Assembly: GCA_022779945.1 (NCBI GenBank)
Contig: JALEYA010000132.1
Coordinates: 1-36,021, forward strand
Reading direction: 5' to 3'
From: Oscillospiraceae bacterium
GTDB lineage: Bacteria > Bacillota > Clostridia > Oscillospirales > Acutalibacteraceae
DNA: 36,021 nt
Shown: piece after piece, positions 1-6,678 of the stretch
How positions within the stretch are numbered: position 1 is the stretch's first letter
Layout of the letters: every line of letters starts with the position of its first letter
Notes under the pieces: model-generated
What the model was told of the DNA's origin: nothing
The model's database searches: none
The model's input: only the letters and a program-made list of their open reading frames with translations
Made by a program: the position numbers and the translations under genes

Positions 1-27
1 TGTCACCTTTTGACAAGGAGGAGCCAA

Positions 28-912
28 ATGGAACTGACCCAACTGAAATATTTTCTTGAAGTGGCCGAAAGCCAGCATATCACCAAAAGCGCACAGAAGC
101 TTCATATCGCCCAGCCTGCCCTGTCCCAATCCGTTCACCGGCTTGAAAAGGAACTTCGGGTTCCGCTGTTCGTTTCGAAAGGGCGCAATATCGTACTGAC
201 CGAATACGGGAAGTATCTGAAAGAAAAGCTGCTGCCCGTCGTCGAGTCGCTTGATGCGATTCCCGCACAGCTTCAGACCATGGCAAAGCTTGAAAGTGAA
301 ACCATTCATCTGAACGTACTTGCCGCTTCAACGCTTGTTACGGAAGCGGTGATCGAATATAAAAAGACCCACGATGAGGTGAATTTTCAGCTTTTGCAGT
401 CACAGACCGACGAGCTTTACGACATCGGTGTAAGGACGAAGCTTTTTTATCAGTCGGACGGTGAAAACGACAGCACCTTTGTCTGCACGGAAAAAATCTA
501 TCTTGCCGTTCCGAATTCTCATGCGCTCGCCGAAAAAAGCAGTATACAACTAAGCGAAGCCGCTGACGAAGGCTTTATCAGCCTCATGGGTTCGCGTCAG
601 CTTCGACTCATCTGCGACAACTATTGCCGCCATGCAGGCTTCAGTCCGCGGATCATTTTCGAAAGTGACAGCCCGGCGGCCGTACGGAATATGATTGCCG
701 CCAATATGGGCGTCGGCTTCTGGCCGGAGTTTACCTGGGGCAGTCTTGAAAGCGACAAGGTAAAACTCGTTGAAATCGAACAACCGCTTTGCCGCCGAGA
801 CATTATCATCGACTACAAGCTGAATAAAACAGACTCGAGTTCCGTGATCGACTTTTTTAATTTCTTCAAGGACTTCTGCCGAAAAAAGCAGGCAATGTTT
901 ATTGACACATAA
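28..912 (+). CDS. LysR-family transcriptional regulator
   Basis: A 294-residue LysR-type DNA-binding regulator. The first ~60 residues form the winged helix-turn-helix (QLKYFLEVAESQHITKSAQK, then QPALSQSVHRLEKEL), and the rest is the periplasmic-binding-protein-like effector domain. Length is usual for the family. The track starts at a TTG at base 10, but AAGGAGGAG at 15-23 sits just before the ATG at 28, and the protein then begins MELTQLKYF, as LysR proteins normally do; I use 28. The cytidylate-kinase-like gene follows 48 bases downstream on the same strand and may be co-transcribed. LysR regulators often control a divergent neighbour, but the upstream side is outside the window, so target and effector cannot be named. 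Confidence 0.93.
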   Translation: MELTQLKYFLEVAESQHITKSAQKLHIAQPALSQSVHRLEKELRVPLFVSKGRNIVLTEYGKYLKEKLLPVVESLDAIPAQLQTMAKLESETIHLNVLAASTLVTEAVIEYKKTHDEVNFQLLQSQTDELYDIGVRTKLFYQSDGENDSTFVCTEKIYLAVPNSHALAEKSSIQLSEAADEGFISLMGSRQLRLICDNYCRHAGFSPRIIFESDSPAAVRNMIAANMGVGFWPEFTWGSLESDKVKLVEIEQPLCRRDIIIDYKLNKTDSSSVIDFFNFFKDFCRKKQAMFIDT

Positions 913-960
913 AGTCCGTGAGAATATAATGTTATCAGAATGAATGAAAGGGGCGGTGTT

Positions 961-1578
961 ATGAGAATCATCACAATCAGCCGCGAATTTGCAAGCGGCG
1001 GAAGAGAAATCGGCAAACGGCTCGCCGACGAATTGGGCTTCGATTATTATGACCGCGAAATCATCAACCGGATCGCCGAAAAAAGCTCGTTTGATCCCGA
1101 CTATGTGGAAGAAATGCTCGACAGAGGGTTGCCGAAGATATTCCCGCTGACCTTCGGCCGTACGTTTACTTATCCCGATTCCGCTTCGCAGAATTTCAAT
1201 AAAATCCTCCTTGCCGAACAGCAGATCATCACCGAGATTGCACAGAAGGGGCGGGATTTCGTCATTGTCGGAAGAAGTGCCGATATCATTCTTTCCAAAT
1301 ATAATACCTTCAACATTTTCGTCTATGCCGACATGGCGTCCAAAATTCTCCGCTGCCGTCAAAGAGCGCCGCAGGGTGAAACTCTCACGGACAGAGAGTA
1401 CGCAAAAAAGATAAAAAAAATAGACTCTGCAAGAGCCTCAAACCGAGAACTGATCGGGAACGGCGGCTGGGGCGAAAAGGAGAATTACAACCTTTGCGTC
1501 AACACAACGAATGTTGACATCAAAAAGATCATTCCTGCCCTTGCCGGTCTTTCGCTCGCGTTCTTTAACGGACAATAA
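961..1578 (+). CDS. Cytidylate kinase-like family protein
   Basis: A 205-residue P-loop protein of the cytidylate-kinase-like family common in Clostridia. The N-terminus ITISREFASGGREIGKRLA is the family's glycine-rich phosphate loop, followed by the usual LGFDYYDREII segment; RDFVIVGRSADIIL and a basic segment around SARASNRE, likely part of the lid, come later. It presumably phosphorylates a nucleotide or small molecule, but the family is not the same as Cmk and the substrate is unknown. The track start at 940 is replaced by the ATG at 961 because AAAGGGG at 947-953 lies 7 bases before it and homologues begin with MRIITISREF. It follows the LysR gene and converges on the SLOG gene, whose stop is 35 bases away. 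Confidence 0.85.
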   Translation: MRIITISREFASGGREIGKRLADELGFDYYDREIINRIAEKSSFDPDYVEEMLDRGLPKIFPLTFGRTFTYPDSASQNFNKILLAEQQIITEIAQKGRDFVIVGRSADIILSKYNTFNIFVYADMASKILRCRQRAPQGETLTDREYAKKIKKIDSARASNRELIGNGGWGEKENYNLCVNTTNVDIKKIIPALAGLSLAFFNGQ

Positions 1579-1613
1579 GCGCTTTAAAATAAATCCGGCT
1601 GCTGACGGTATTG

Positions 1614-1994
1614 TCACCAGCGAAGCGGCATATTTTCATTTTTTACGTCGGTAATATGCCCGTTTTCGACAGAATAAACAATGATCGGCTTTTCGGTCTT
1701 ACGGCAAAGCCCGATCACATATCCGGTGCCGCGGCTTTTTCCGTCCCAGAAGGCGACGACCATGTCCGCCGTATCAACAATTCTGTCATTTCTGACAAGC
1801 GGAGCGCGAGCCCCGTATTTTCCGTAATCGGGCAAAAACTCGATATACTCCAATCCGTATTTCTGCGAAAGCCGGCGGGCGCTTTTGTCGATTCCTCTTG
1901 CACCGCCGGAAATGATTGCCGTCACGTTTTCAGGCAGATATTTTCTTTGGATTTCAAGCTCAATATCTCTTGATCCGACGACGGCAACTTTCAA
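1614..1994 (-). CDS. SLOG / DUF2493-like nucleotide-binding protein (YspA type)
   Basis: A 126-residue Rossmann-like protein of the SLOG superfamily, cpYpsA/YspA branch. It starts KVAVVGSRD, has the glycine loop IISGGARGIDKSA, the RNDRIVDTADMVVAFWDG segment and the SRGTGYVI motif, the expected order for DUF2493-type proteins. SLOG domains are thought to bind nucleotides or ADP-ribose-like ligands; the role of this branch is unknown. Start choice: the longer track frame begins at 2045, but a promoter with TATGAT at 2023-2028 puts transcription downstream of those codons, and GGGGTG (2001-2006) lies 6 bases before the TTG at 1994. It diverges from the MBL hydrolase. Confidence 0.8.
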   Translation of the reverse strand: MKVAVVGSRDIELEIQRKYLPENVTAIISGGARGIDKSARRLSQKYGLEYIEFLPDYGKYGARAPLVRNDRIVDTADMVVAFWDGKSRGTGYVIGLCRKTEKPIIVYSVENGHITDVKNENMPLRW

Positions 1995-2022
1995 TGATTT
2001 CACCCCAAAAAGAATTTTATTC

Positions 2023-2052
2023 ATCATAACACGAATACTATTCAAAAGTCAA
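2023..2052 (-). promoter_or_regulatory. Sigma-A-type promoter of the SLOG gene
   Basis: On the minus strand, TTGACT (2047-2052) and TATGAT (2023-2028) are separated by 18 bases. Transcription would begin near 2016, leaving a leader of about 20 bases before GGGGTG and the TTG start. The -35 abuts the palindrome at 2053-2069. Confidence 0.65.
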
Positions 2053-2069
2053 CCCGATTGACAATCGGG
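2053..2069. promoter_or_regulatory. 17-bp perfect palindrome between divergent promoters (possible operator)
   Basis: CCCGATTG-A-CAATCGGG is a perfect inverted repeat of 8-base arms around one base. It abuts the SLOG -35 and contains the TTGACA that could serve the MBL gene, so a protein bound here could affect both directions. No regulator is identified. It has no T-tract and is not a terminator. Confidence 0.5.
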
Positions 2070-2084
2070 CATATTTATTATAAC
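2058..2084 (+). promoter_or_regulatory. Possible promoter of the MBL hydrolase gene
   Basis: TTGACA at 2058-2063 is a perfect -35. The best -10 is TATAAC at 2079-2084, giving a short 15-base spacer, so this is weaker than the opposing promoter. The -35 lies inside the palindrome. Confidence 0.35.
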
Positions 2085-2102
2085 AGGAAAGGCGGACAAG
2101 CC

Positions 2103-2978
2103 ATGTTCAAGCTTATTCAATGTGCAAAAAACACCTATTACTTAGACAGCTTTGCAAAGGTCGGCGTCTATGATCTCGGGAACAACGAAGTGATGCTGAT
2201 TGACTCGTGCGACCACAAAAAAAGCGTCAAGGATCTCGATGCCGCTTTGACCGAACGCAATTGGAAAGTTAAATTCATCGTCAACACCCATTCGCATCTT
2301 GACCACATCAACGGCAACGACTTTTTCAAGGAAAAATACGACTGTGATATCTATGCACCCGAAACCGAAAGACTGTTTGTCGATGTCCTTGCCCTTGAAA
2401 GAACGGCCTACTTTACGGCTGTTCCGATGCGTGCCCCCTATGACCCGACGTTTGTCCCGACCGGCAAGCGAACGAAGCTGTTGACAAAAGACATTTTACC
2501 CGACGGCTTTGACCTGATCCGTCTGCCGGGTCATACGCTGAACATGGCCGGAATCAAAACAGCCGACGGCGTCTGGTTTACGGCGGACTCCGTACTGGCA
2601 AAGGAAACCTTTGACGGCTATAAAATTCCGTTCTTTCTGCTCATCAATCAAAGTATCGAAACCGCCCGCAAGGTCGCCGGGCTTGAGGGAAATTACTTCG
2701 TTCCGGCTCATGCAGCCGCCGGTGAAAGCATAAAAGAGCTTGCGCTGTATAATGCCGATGCCCTGAGAAAAATCAAGGATTTTATTGCATCAATTGCCGA
2801 CGGTCGTTCCTTCGAGGGGATTCTGGAAGAAGCCGACAGGCAATGGGATCTTGACTACAATCCGGACAAGTACACCAAAATCGGAATCACCGTAAAAGGT
2901 GTTTTACAAGGGTTGATTGACGAAAACGTCTATACGGCGGAAATGAACGGCAGCCGGTTGGTATATAAAAAGATATAA
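2103..2978 (+). CDS. MBL-fold metallo-hydrolase
   Basis: A 291-residue metallo-beta-lactamase-fold hydrolase. THSHLDH (His63, His65, Asp67, His68) is the HxHxDH dinuclear metal motif, LPGHTLNMAG supplies the next histidine, the aspartate of FTADSV is the bridging ligand, and PAHAA near the C-terminus is the last histidine, so the metal site looks complete. Such proteins hydrolyse thioesters, lactones, phosphodiesters or similar; the substrate cannot be told, but the layout resembles the glyoxalase II-like clade with a C-terminal helical extension. The ATG at 2103 is preceded by AAAGGCGG and is preferred over the track start at 2058, which lies inside the promoter region. The protein is probably cytoplasmic, with no signal peptide. 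Confidence 0.88.
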   Translation: MFKLIQCAKNTYYLDSFAKVGVYDLGNNEVMLIDSCDHKKSVKDLDAALTERNWKVKFIVNTHSHLDHINGNDFFKEKYDCDIYAPETERLFVDVLALERTAYFTAVPMRAPYDPTFVPTGKRTKLLTKDILPDGFDLIRLPGHTLNMAGIKTADGVWFTADSVLAKETFDGYKIPFFLLINQSIETARKVAGLEGNYFVPAHAAAGESIKELALYNADALRKIKDFIASIADGRSFEGILEEADRQWDLDYNPDKYTKIGITVKGVLQGLIDENVYTAEMNGSRLVYKKI

Positions 2979-3081
2979 TTTTTCGAAATGTTTGATTTTT
3001 AAAGTAAATTTAAGTTTAACTTCATAAAATTGTCACAAATTTAAAAATGATTTCACACTTGTTGAAAAGAGGTGACAAATA

Positions 3082-3201
3082 ATGGAGCAGATTAAGGAAT
3101 TCTTTGCAAACCTGGACCTGAAGGCCATCATCGATAAAATCATGGCTTTTGTTCAGCAGATCGTAGCACAGCTTATGGGCGGCAAAACAGAAGCTGAATA
3201 A
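3082..3201 (+). CDS. Small orphan protein, 39 residues
   Basis: Too short for the ORF track but well framed: AGAGGTG at 3068-3074, ATG 7 bases later, 39 sense codons, TAA, and a strong terminator starting 13 bases after the stop. The protein starts MEQIKEFFANLDLKAIIDKI and is rich in Ile, Phe, Ala and Lys. The pattern suggests an amphipathic helix (IKEFF, IIDKIMAFVQQIVAQL) with a short polar tail, GGKTEAE. There is no signal peptide, and no cysteine or histidine. I do not recognise a family; a small membrane-surface peptide is one possibility, a structural or phenol-soluble-modulin-like peptide another. The AT-rich 103 bases upstream should hold its promoter, but no good consensus is visible. 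Confidence 0.65.
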   Translation: MEQIKEFFANLDLKAIIDKIMAFVQQIVAQLMGGKTEAE

Positions 3202-3214
3202 AGAAACAGCAACT

Positions 3215-3247
3215 GTGACTTCGGTTTTCCGGGGTCACGGTTTTTTT
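3215..3247 (+). terminator. Intrinsic terminator after the 39-residue gene
   Basis: GTGACTTCGG-TTTT-CCGGGGTCAC forms a 10-pair stem (two G-U pairs) followed by GG and seven T. It ends the small gene and lies between convergent genes. Confidence 0.85.
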
Positions 3248-3253
3248 GCGCTA

Positions 3254-3868
3254 TTAAAAAATGCATTTTATAAAGTCCTTGTTTCTCGCCAGCACTTCTC
3301 TTGCCGACCAGAGTATCTGCGCCGGATACCGCAGCAGATGCGCTTCTACGCCGTATGCTTCCAAGCCGAGCTGTCTTGCAATAAACAAAGCCCGCGGCAT
3401 ATGATACGACTGCGTGATAATGACAAGCTTTTTTACGCCGTCTTTTCTGGCATTCATAATGCTGTCGTAGGTTGAAAGACCGTAAATGTCCGTCTTTATT
3501 TTTTCTTCGGCAATCCCGTACTCCTGTATACAAACCCGTTTCATGACCGCCGGCTCATCATAGCCGTCCCGTGAGCTTCCGTCGCCCGTCAGAAACAGAT
3601 AATCCGCCGAGCAGACTTTGAATGTCCCGCTCCCCTCCTGAATCCTTTCCCCGAGCATATCCGACGGACTTCCGTCCGGTCTTACCCCACAGCCTAAAAC
3701 AAGAACACAATCAATATTTTTCAAAAAGGCGGTTTCACTTCGGCTGACGATACTCTTTTTCGCTGAGCCGATTATATAAAAATTCACGGACAGCACATAG
3801 ACTGCAACAACACAGACAACGGCGAAAAAAACCAACGCCGCTTTTTTGATTTTCTTTCTTTTCTTCAT
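3254..3868 (-). CDS. SanA/YdcF-family (DUF218) membrane-anchored protein
   Basis: A 204-residue protein with a basic N-terminus (MKKRKKIKKAA), one transmembrane segment at about residues 10-30 and an extracytoplasmic DUF218 domain. Family marks are CVLVLGCGVRPDGSPS, LFLTGDGSS, TYDSIMNA and VIITQSYHMPRALFIA, as in SanA (vancomycin sensitivity at high temperature in enterics) and YdcF. These proteins are linked to envelope integrity but their chemistry is not settled. The track begins at a TTG at 3877; AAGGA is directly against that codon but 9 bases before the ATG at 3868, so I use 3868. It converges on the 39-residue gene and is separated from the upstream DUF523 gene by a terminator. Confidence 0.85.
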   Translation of the reverse strand: MKKRKKIKKAALVFFAVVCVVAVYVLSVNFYIIGSAKKSIVSRSETAFLKNIDCVLVLGCGVRPDGSPSDMLGERIQEGSGTFKVCSADYLFLTGDGSSRDGYDEPAVMKRVCIQEYGIAEEKIKTDIYGLSTYDSIMNARKDGVKKLVIITQSYHMPRALFIARQLGLEAYGVEAHLLRYPAQILWSAREVLARNKDFIKCIF

Positions 3869-3969
3869 TTTTATCAATCCTTAAATCAGTGTATCTCAAG
3901 AATAAAGCATTGTCACTTTCTTTTCAATACATGACCGCAAATCGTAAGGAAAGCTTCAGAAAATTGTAA

Positions 3970-4005
3970 GAAAATAAAAGCCGACGAAAACGAAATTCCG
4001 CCGGC
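3970..4005 (-). terminator. Intrinsic terminator of the cyclophilin-DUF523 operon
   Basis: Read on the minus strand, a 10-pair stem (GCCGGCGGAA with TTCGTCGGC-type pairing, two G-T pairs, loop of six) at 3980-4005 is followed by TTTTATTTTC. It lies just past the DUF523 stop. The other side also has a T run on the plus strand. Confidence 0.75.
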
Positions 4006-4007
4006 AA

Positions 4008-4026
4008 GTTTTTTTAGAGGTTGTCT
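4008..4026. repeat. Possible relic of the MITE end seen at 14167-14182
   Basis: TTTTTTTAGAGGTTGTCTTT resembles the right end plus flank of the element at 14.0 kb (GTTTTTAGAGGTTGCCTTTA). No matching second end lies nearby, so this could be a decayed end or chance. Confidence 0.25.
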
Positions 4027-4043
4027 TTCGTTTTTTCGGCAGG

Positions 4044-4469
4044 CTACTTCTCGCCTGTAACCTCAATCCCGTTTTCATAAAGAAGCCGCGCCGTCACGCC
4101 CATTCCCTCAATCAACGTACCGCTGAACGTTCCGTCGTAAATGTGCGTCGTTCCGCAGGAAGGACTGTTTTGCTTGAGGATCGCTTTTTTGATCGAATGC
4201 TTGCGGCAGATTTCGAGAACCCGCTCCGATCCGCGGTGATACGCTTCGGTTCTGTCCTCGCCGTCAGACGAAAGAATCCGTCCGTTTACGATTTCACACG
4301 GCGTTCTCGGGGTATCAAGTCCGCCCTCGAGTTCAGGACACACGGGAAGTGCTTTTCCGCTTTCATAAAGAGCTTTCATTCTTTCGTCAGGCTTGCTTTT
4401 TCCGTCGTAGCGGCAGTTAAAGCCGCACAAGCAGGCGGAAACCGCAACCTCATACTCTTTTTTTATCAT
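4044..4469 (-). CDS. DUF523 domain-containing protein
   Basis: A 141-residue cysteine-rich protein that matches DUF523 over its whole length: SACLCGFNCRYDGKSK, PVCPELEGGLDTPRTPCE, LKQNSPSCGTTHIYDGTFSG and GMGVTARLL in the usual order. The repeated cysteines suggest a metal or cluster site or thiol chemistry, but the function of the family is not established. Its ATG overlaps the TAA of the upstream cyclophilin gene by one base (TAATG), so the two are translationally coupled in one transcript that ends at the terminator at 3970-4005. The start is the natural one; no Shine-Dalgarno is needed beyond coupling. Confidence 0.9.
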   Translation of the reverse strand: MIKKEYEVAVSACLCGFNCRYDGKSKPDERMKALYESGKALPVCPELEGGLDTPRTPCEIVNGRILSSDGEDRTEAYHRGSERVLEICRKHSIKKAILKQNSPSCGTTHIYDGTFSGTLIEGMGVTARLLYENGIEVTGEK

Positions 4470-5191
4470 TACAGCTGAACCATAGTGTCAATATAAATCG
4501 GTTCAACCGGCGACGCTTTTTCGCCGAAAGAGTTATACTGCATCTCACGGTCGCAGAAAGAATCCACTACGTCCATGCCTTCGATAACCTTTCCGAACGC
4601 GGCATATTCGCCGTCAAGCTGCGTACAGCCGTCGGAATAGCAGATAAAAAACTGGCTCGATGCGGAATTGTTTTCCTGGCTTCTTGCCATGGAAATTACG
4701 CCCCTTGTATGAGAAAGCGTATTCTGAGAAAATCCGTTGGCCGGAAATTCACCGTAAATCTTATCCTTGCTGCCGCCCATTCCGGTTCCCTCGGGATCGC
4801 CGCCCTGCGCCATAAAGCCGGCATAGACACGGTGGAAGGTAAGCCCGTTATAAAAGCCGTCGTTGACAAGCTTCAGGAAGTTTTCGACCGTTTTCGGTGC
4901 ATATTCGGGATAAAGCTCAATCGTGAACTTTCCGCCCTCTTTCATGGTCACCAGTACTTTGGGATGATTCATGTCATCCGCCTCCGTTTCATTTGATTTT
5001 TTGTCTGTCTTATCCGACTTCGTTTCGTCAGCTTTTTCCGTCTTTTCAGCGGAAGAAACATCTTGCGTTTCAAGCGGTTGCGTCGTTTTAACTTCTTCCT
5101 TGGTCTTTGTGCAGGATGCAAAAACGACGGTGATCAAAGCAAGGCTCAGGATAAGACAGCAAATTCTTTTGAAATTCATTTTTTTACCCAT
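4469..5191 (-). CDS. Cyclophilin-type peptidyl-prolyl isomerase, lipoprotein
   Basis: A secreted, lipid-anchored peptidyl-prolyl cis-trans isomerase of about 240 residues. A signal peptide (MNFKRICCLILSLALI) ends in the lipobox FASC, followed by a Lys/Glu/Thr-rich linker of ~55 residues and a single cyclophilin domain with FHRV, MAQGGDP, GVISMARS, NSASSQFFI and AAFGKV, so the catalytic arginine and the proline pocket look intact. It probably folds exported proteins at the outer membrane face. The track start at 5239 lies at the likely transcription start, so translation should begin at the ATG at 5191 or the ATG at 5179; neither has a strong Shine-Dalgarno. It is first in an operon with DUF523. 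Lipid attachment would need Lgt, encoded at 16.4-17.6 kb. Confidence 0.9.
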   Translation of the reverse strand: MGKKMNFKRICCLILSLALITVVFASCTKTKEEVKTTQPLETQDVSSAEKTEKADETKSDKTDKKSNETEADDMNHPKVLVTMKEGGKFTIELYPEYAPKTVENFLKLVNDGFYNGLTFHRVYAGFMAQGGDPEGTGMGGSKDKIYGEFPANGFSQNTLSHTRGVISMARSQENNSASSQFFICYSDGCTQLDGEYAAFGKVIEGMDVVDSFCDREMQYNSFGEKASPVEPIYIDTMVQL

Positions 5192-5244
5192 TACGAAATT
5201 TGAACCAAACAAAATTCGCCCTTTCAAAAATTTCAACACTGCTA

Positions 5245-5272
5245 ATTATACATATTTTGGACTGCGTGTCAA
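5245..5272 (-). promoter_or_regulatory. Sigma-A-type promoter of the cyclophilin operon
   Basis: On the minus strand TTGACA (5267-5272) and TATAAT (5245-5250), both perfect, lie 16 bases apart. Transcription should begin near 5238, which rules out the TTG at 5239 as the start codon. Confidence 0.8.
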
Positions 5273-5408
5273 TACAACAGTTTTTGATTACGTAAATATA
5301 TAAAAATTTTTGTTTTTTTTTTAAGTCCGATGAGACAAAAAGTAATAAAATATGATATACTGTTTGTGATTAAATCAATAAGTATATACTTTAAAGGAAT
5401 GAAAACAG

Positions 5409-6635
5409 ATGAAGGCAAACCGAAATTATCCCATCGCCGTCATAACCGAAAAAGCCGAACGCAGTCTTCGAAACGGTCACGTCTGGGTCTACGGCGAAGA
5501 AATTACCGAAACCGTCGGGCATTATGAAAACGGTGATCTTGTTGACGTTGTTTCAAAAAAAGGGCGCTTTCTCGGAACCGGTTTTATCAATGACAACTCG
5601 AAAATCAGAATCCGTATCATCTCCAAAAACGCAAATGACAAATTCGATTCCGCCTTCTTCGAGCGAAGACTCCGGTATTGCTTTCGCTACCGCCAAACGG
5701 TCATGGGCGACGATTTTGATTGCTGTCGTCTCATTTTCGGCGAAGCGGACGGCTTTCCCGGTCTGACGGTTGACCGCTTCCATGACATTCTTGTCACACA
5801 AACCTTGAGCCTCGGCATCGAGAAGCGAAAGGATATCATCTTTCCGCTGATGATAAAAGTCCTTGCCGAAACAGGCGTCACGGTACGGGCGATATTCGAA
5901 AGAAACGACGTCGGTATCCGGGAAAAAGAGGGTCTTGACGAATATAAAGGCTTTTATGAATATGACGGTCTTGCAACCGATCTTGACGGAAAGACCGAAA
6001 TTTGCGAAAACGGCGTTTATTACGACATTGACTACATCAACGGTCAGAAAACAGGCTTCTTTCTTGACCAGAAATACAACCGTCTTGCCGCCGCAAAAAT
6101 TGCCAAAGACAAGACCGTTCTTGACTGCTTTACCCATACGGGTGCCTTTGCGTTAAACTGTGCAAAGGCCGGAGCCAAAAGAGTGACCGCCGTCGATATT
6201 TCAAAAGATGCCATCGAACTGACACGAAAAAATGCCGCACGAAACGGACTTGAGAACGTCGACTTTCTCTGTGAAGATGTTTTTGAGCTTCTGACAAGGC
6301 TTTACGAAAGCGGCGACAAAACCTATGATTATATCATTCTTGACCCGCCCGCTTTCACAAAAAGCAGCAAAACCGTCCGCAATGCCGAGCGAGGCTACAA
6401 GCAGATCAATATGAAAGCGATGCAGCTTTTGCCGAGAGGCGGATATCTTGCCACCTGCTCGTGCTCCCACTTTATGACGGACGAACGGTTCCGGAAAATG
6501 CTCAAAAGCGCCGCCGTCGACGCCGGGGTCAGCCTTTTACAGATTGAAGCCAGACAGCAGTCGCCCGACCACCCGATTCTCTGGAACGTTCCCGAAACGG
6601 AGTATCTGAAATTTTATATTTTTCAGGTCATCTGA
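5409..6635 (+). CDS. Class I SAM-dependent rRNA methyltransferase, RlmI-like
   Basis: A 408-residue methyltransferase of the RlmI/YccW type, which makes 5-methylcytosine in 23S rRNA in the characterised enterobacterial member. The N-terminal ~70 residues resemble a PUA RNA-binding domain (HVWVYGEEI, GRFLGTGFINDNSKI), then a central linker domain, then the Rossmann methyltransferase with FFLDQKYNR, motif I VLDCFTHTGAFALNCA, the acidic end of strand 2 (VDIS), motif IV LDPPAFTKS and the CSCSH segment that includes the catalytic-type cysteine. AAAGGA lies 10 bases before the ATG. Two TATACT boxes lie upstream (about 5353 and 5388), either of which could be the -10. The PASTA kinase-like gene follows after 43 bases and may share the transcript. 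Confidence 0.9.
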   Translation: MKANRNYPIAVITEKAERSLRNGHVWVYGEEITETVGHYENGDLVDVVSKKGRFLGTGFINDNSKIRIRIISKNANDKFDSAFFERRLRYCFRYRQTVMGDDFDCCRLIFGEADGFPGLTVDRFHDILVTQTLSLGIEKRKDIIFPLMIKVLAETGVTVRAIFERNDVGIREKEGLDEYKGFYEYDGLATDLDGKTEICENGVYYDIDYINGQKTGFFLDQKYNRLAAAKIAKDKTVLDCFTHTGAFALNCAKAGAKRVTAVDISKDAIELTRKNAARNGLENVDFLCEDVFELLTRLYESGDKTYDYIILDPPAFTKSSKTVRNAERGYKQINMKAMQLLPRGGYLATCSCSHFMTDERFRKMLKSAAVDAGVSLLQIEARQQSPDHPILWNVPETEYLKFYIFQVI

Positions 6636-6678
6636 TCGGCGTTCCCGTCATTGAACCTTTTAACAAGGAGGAAAAGCC

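Noticed and set aside
550-1362. 270-residue minus-strand ORF
   Set aside because: It lies antisense to the LysR and cytidylate-kinase-like genes, both with clear motifs and ribosome sites; no ribosome site or family of its own.
1598-1625. Hairpin GCTGCTGAC/GTCACCAGC between convergent genes
   Set aside because: It has a mismatch and no T-tract on either side, so I do not call a terminator.
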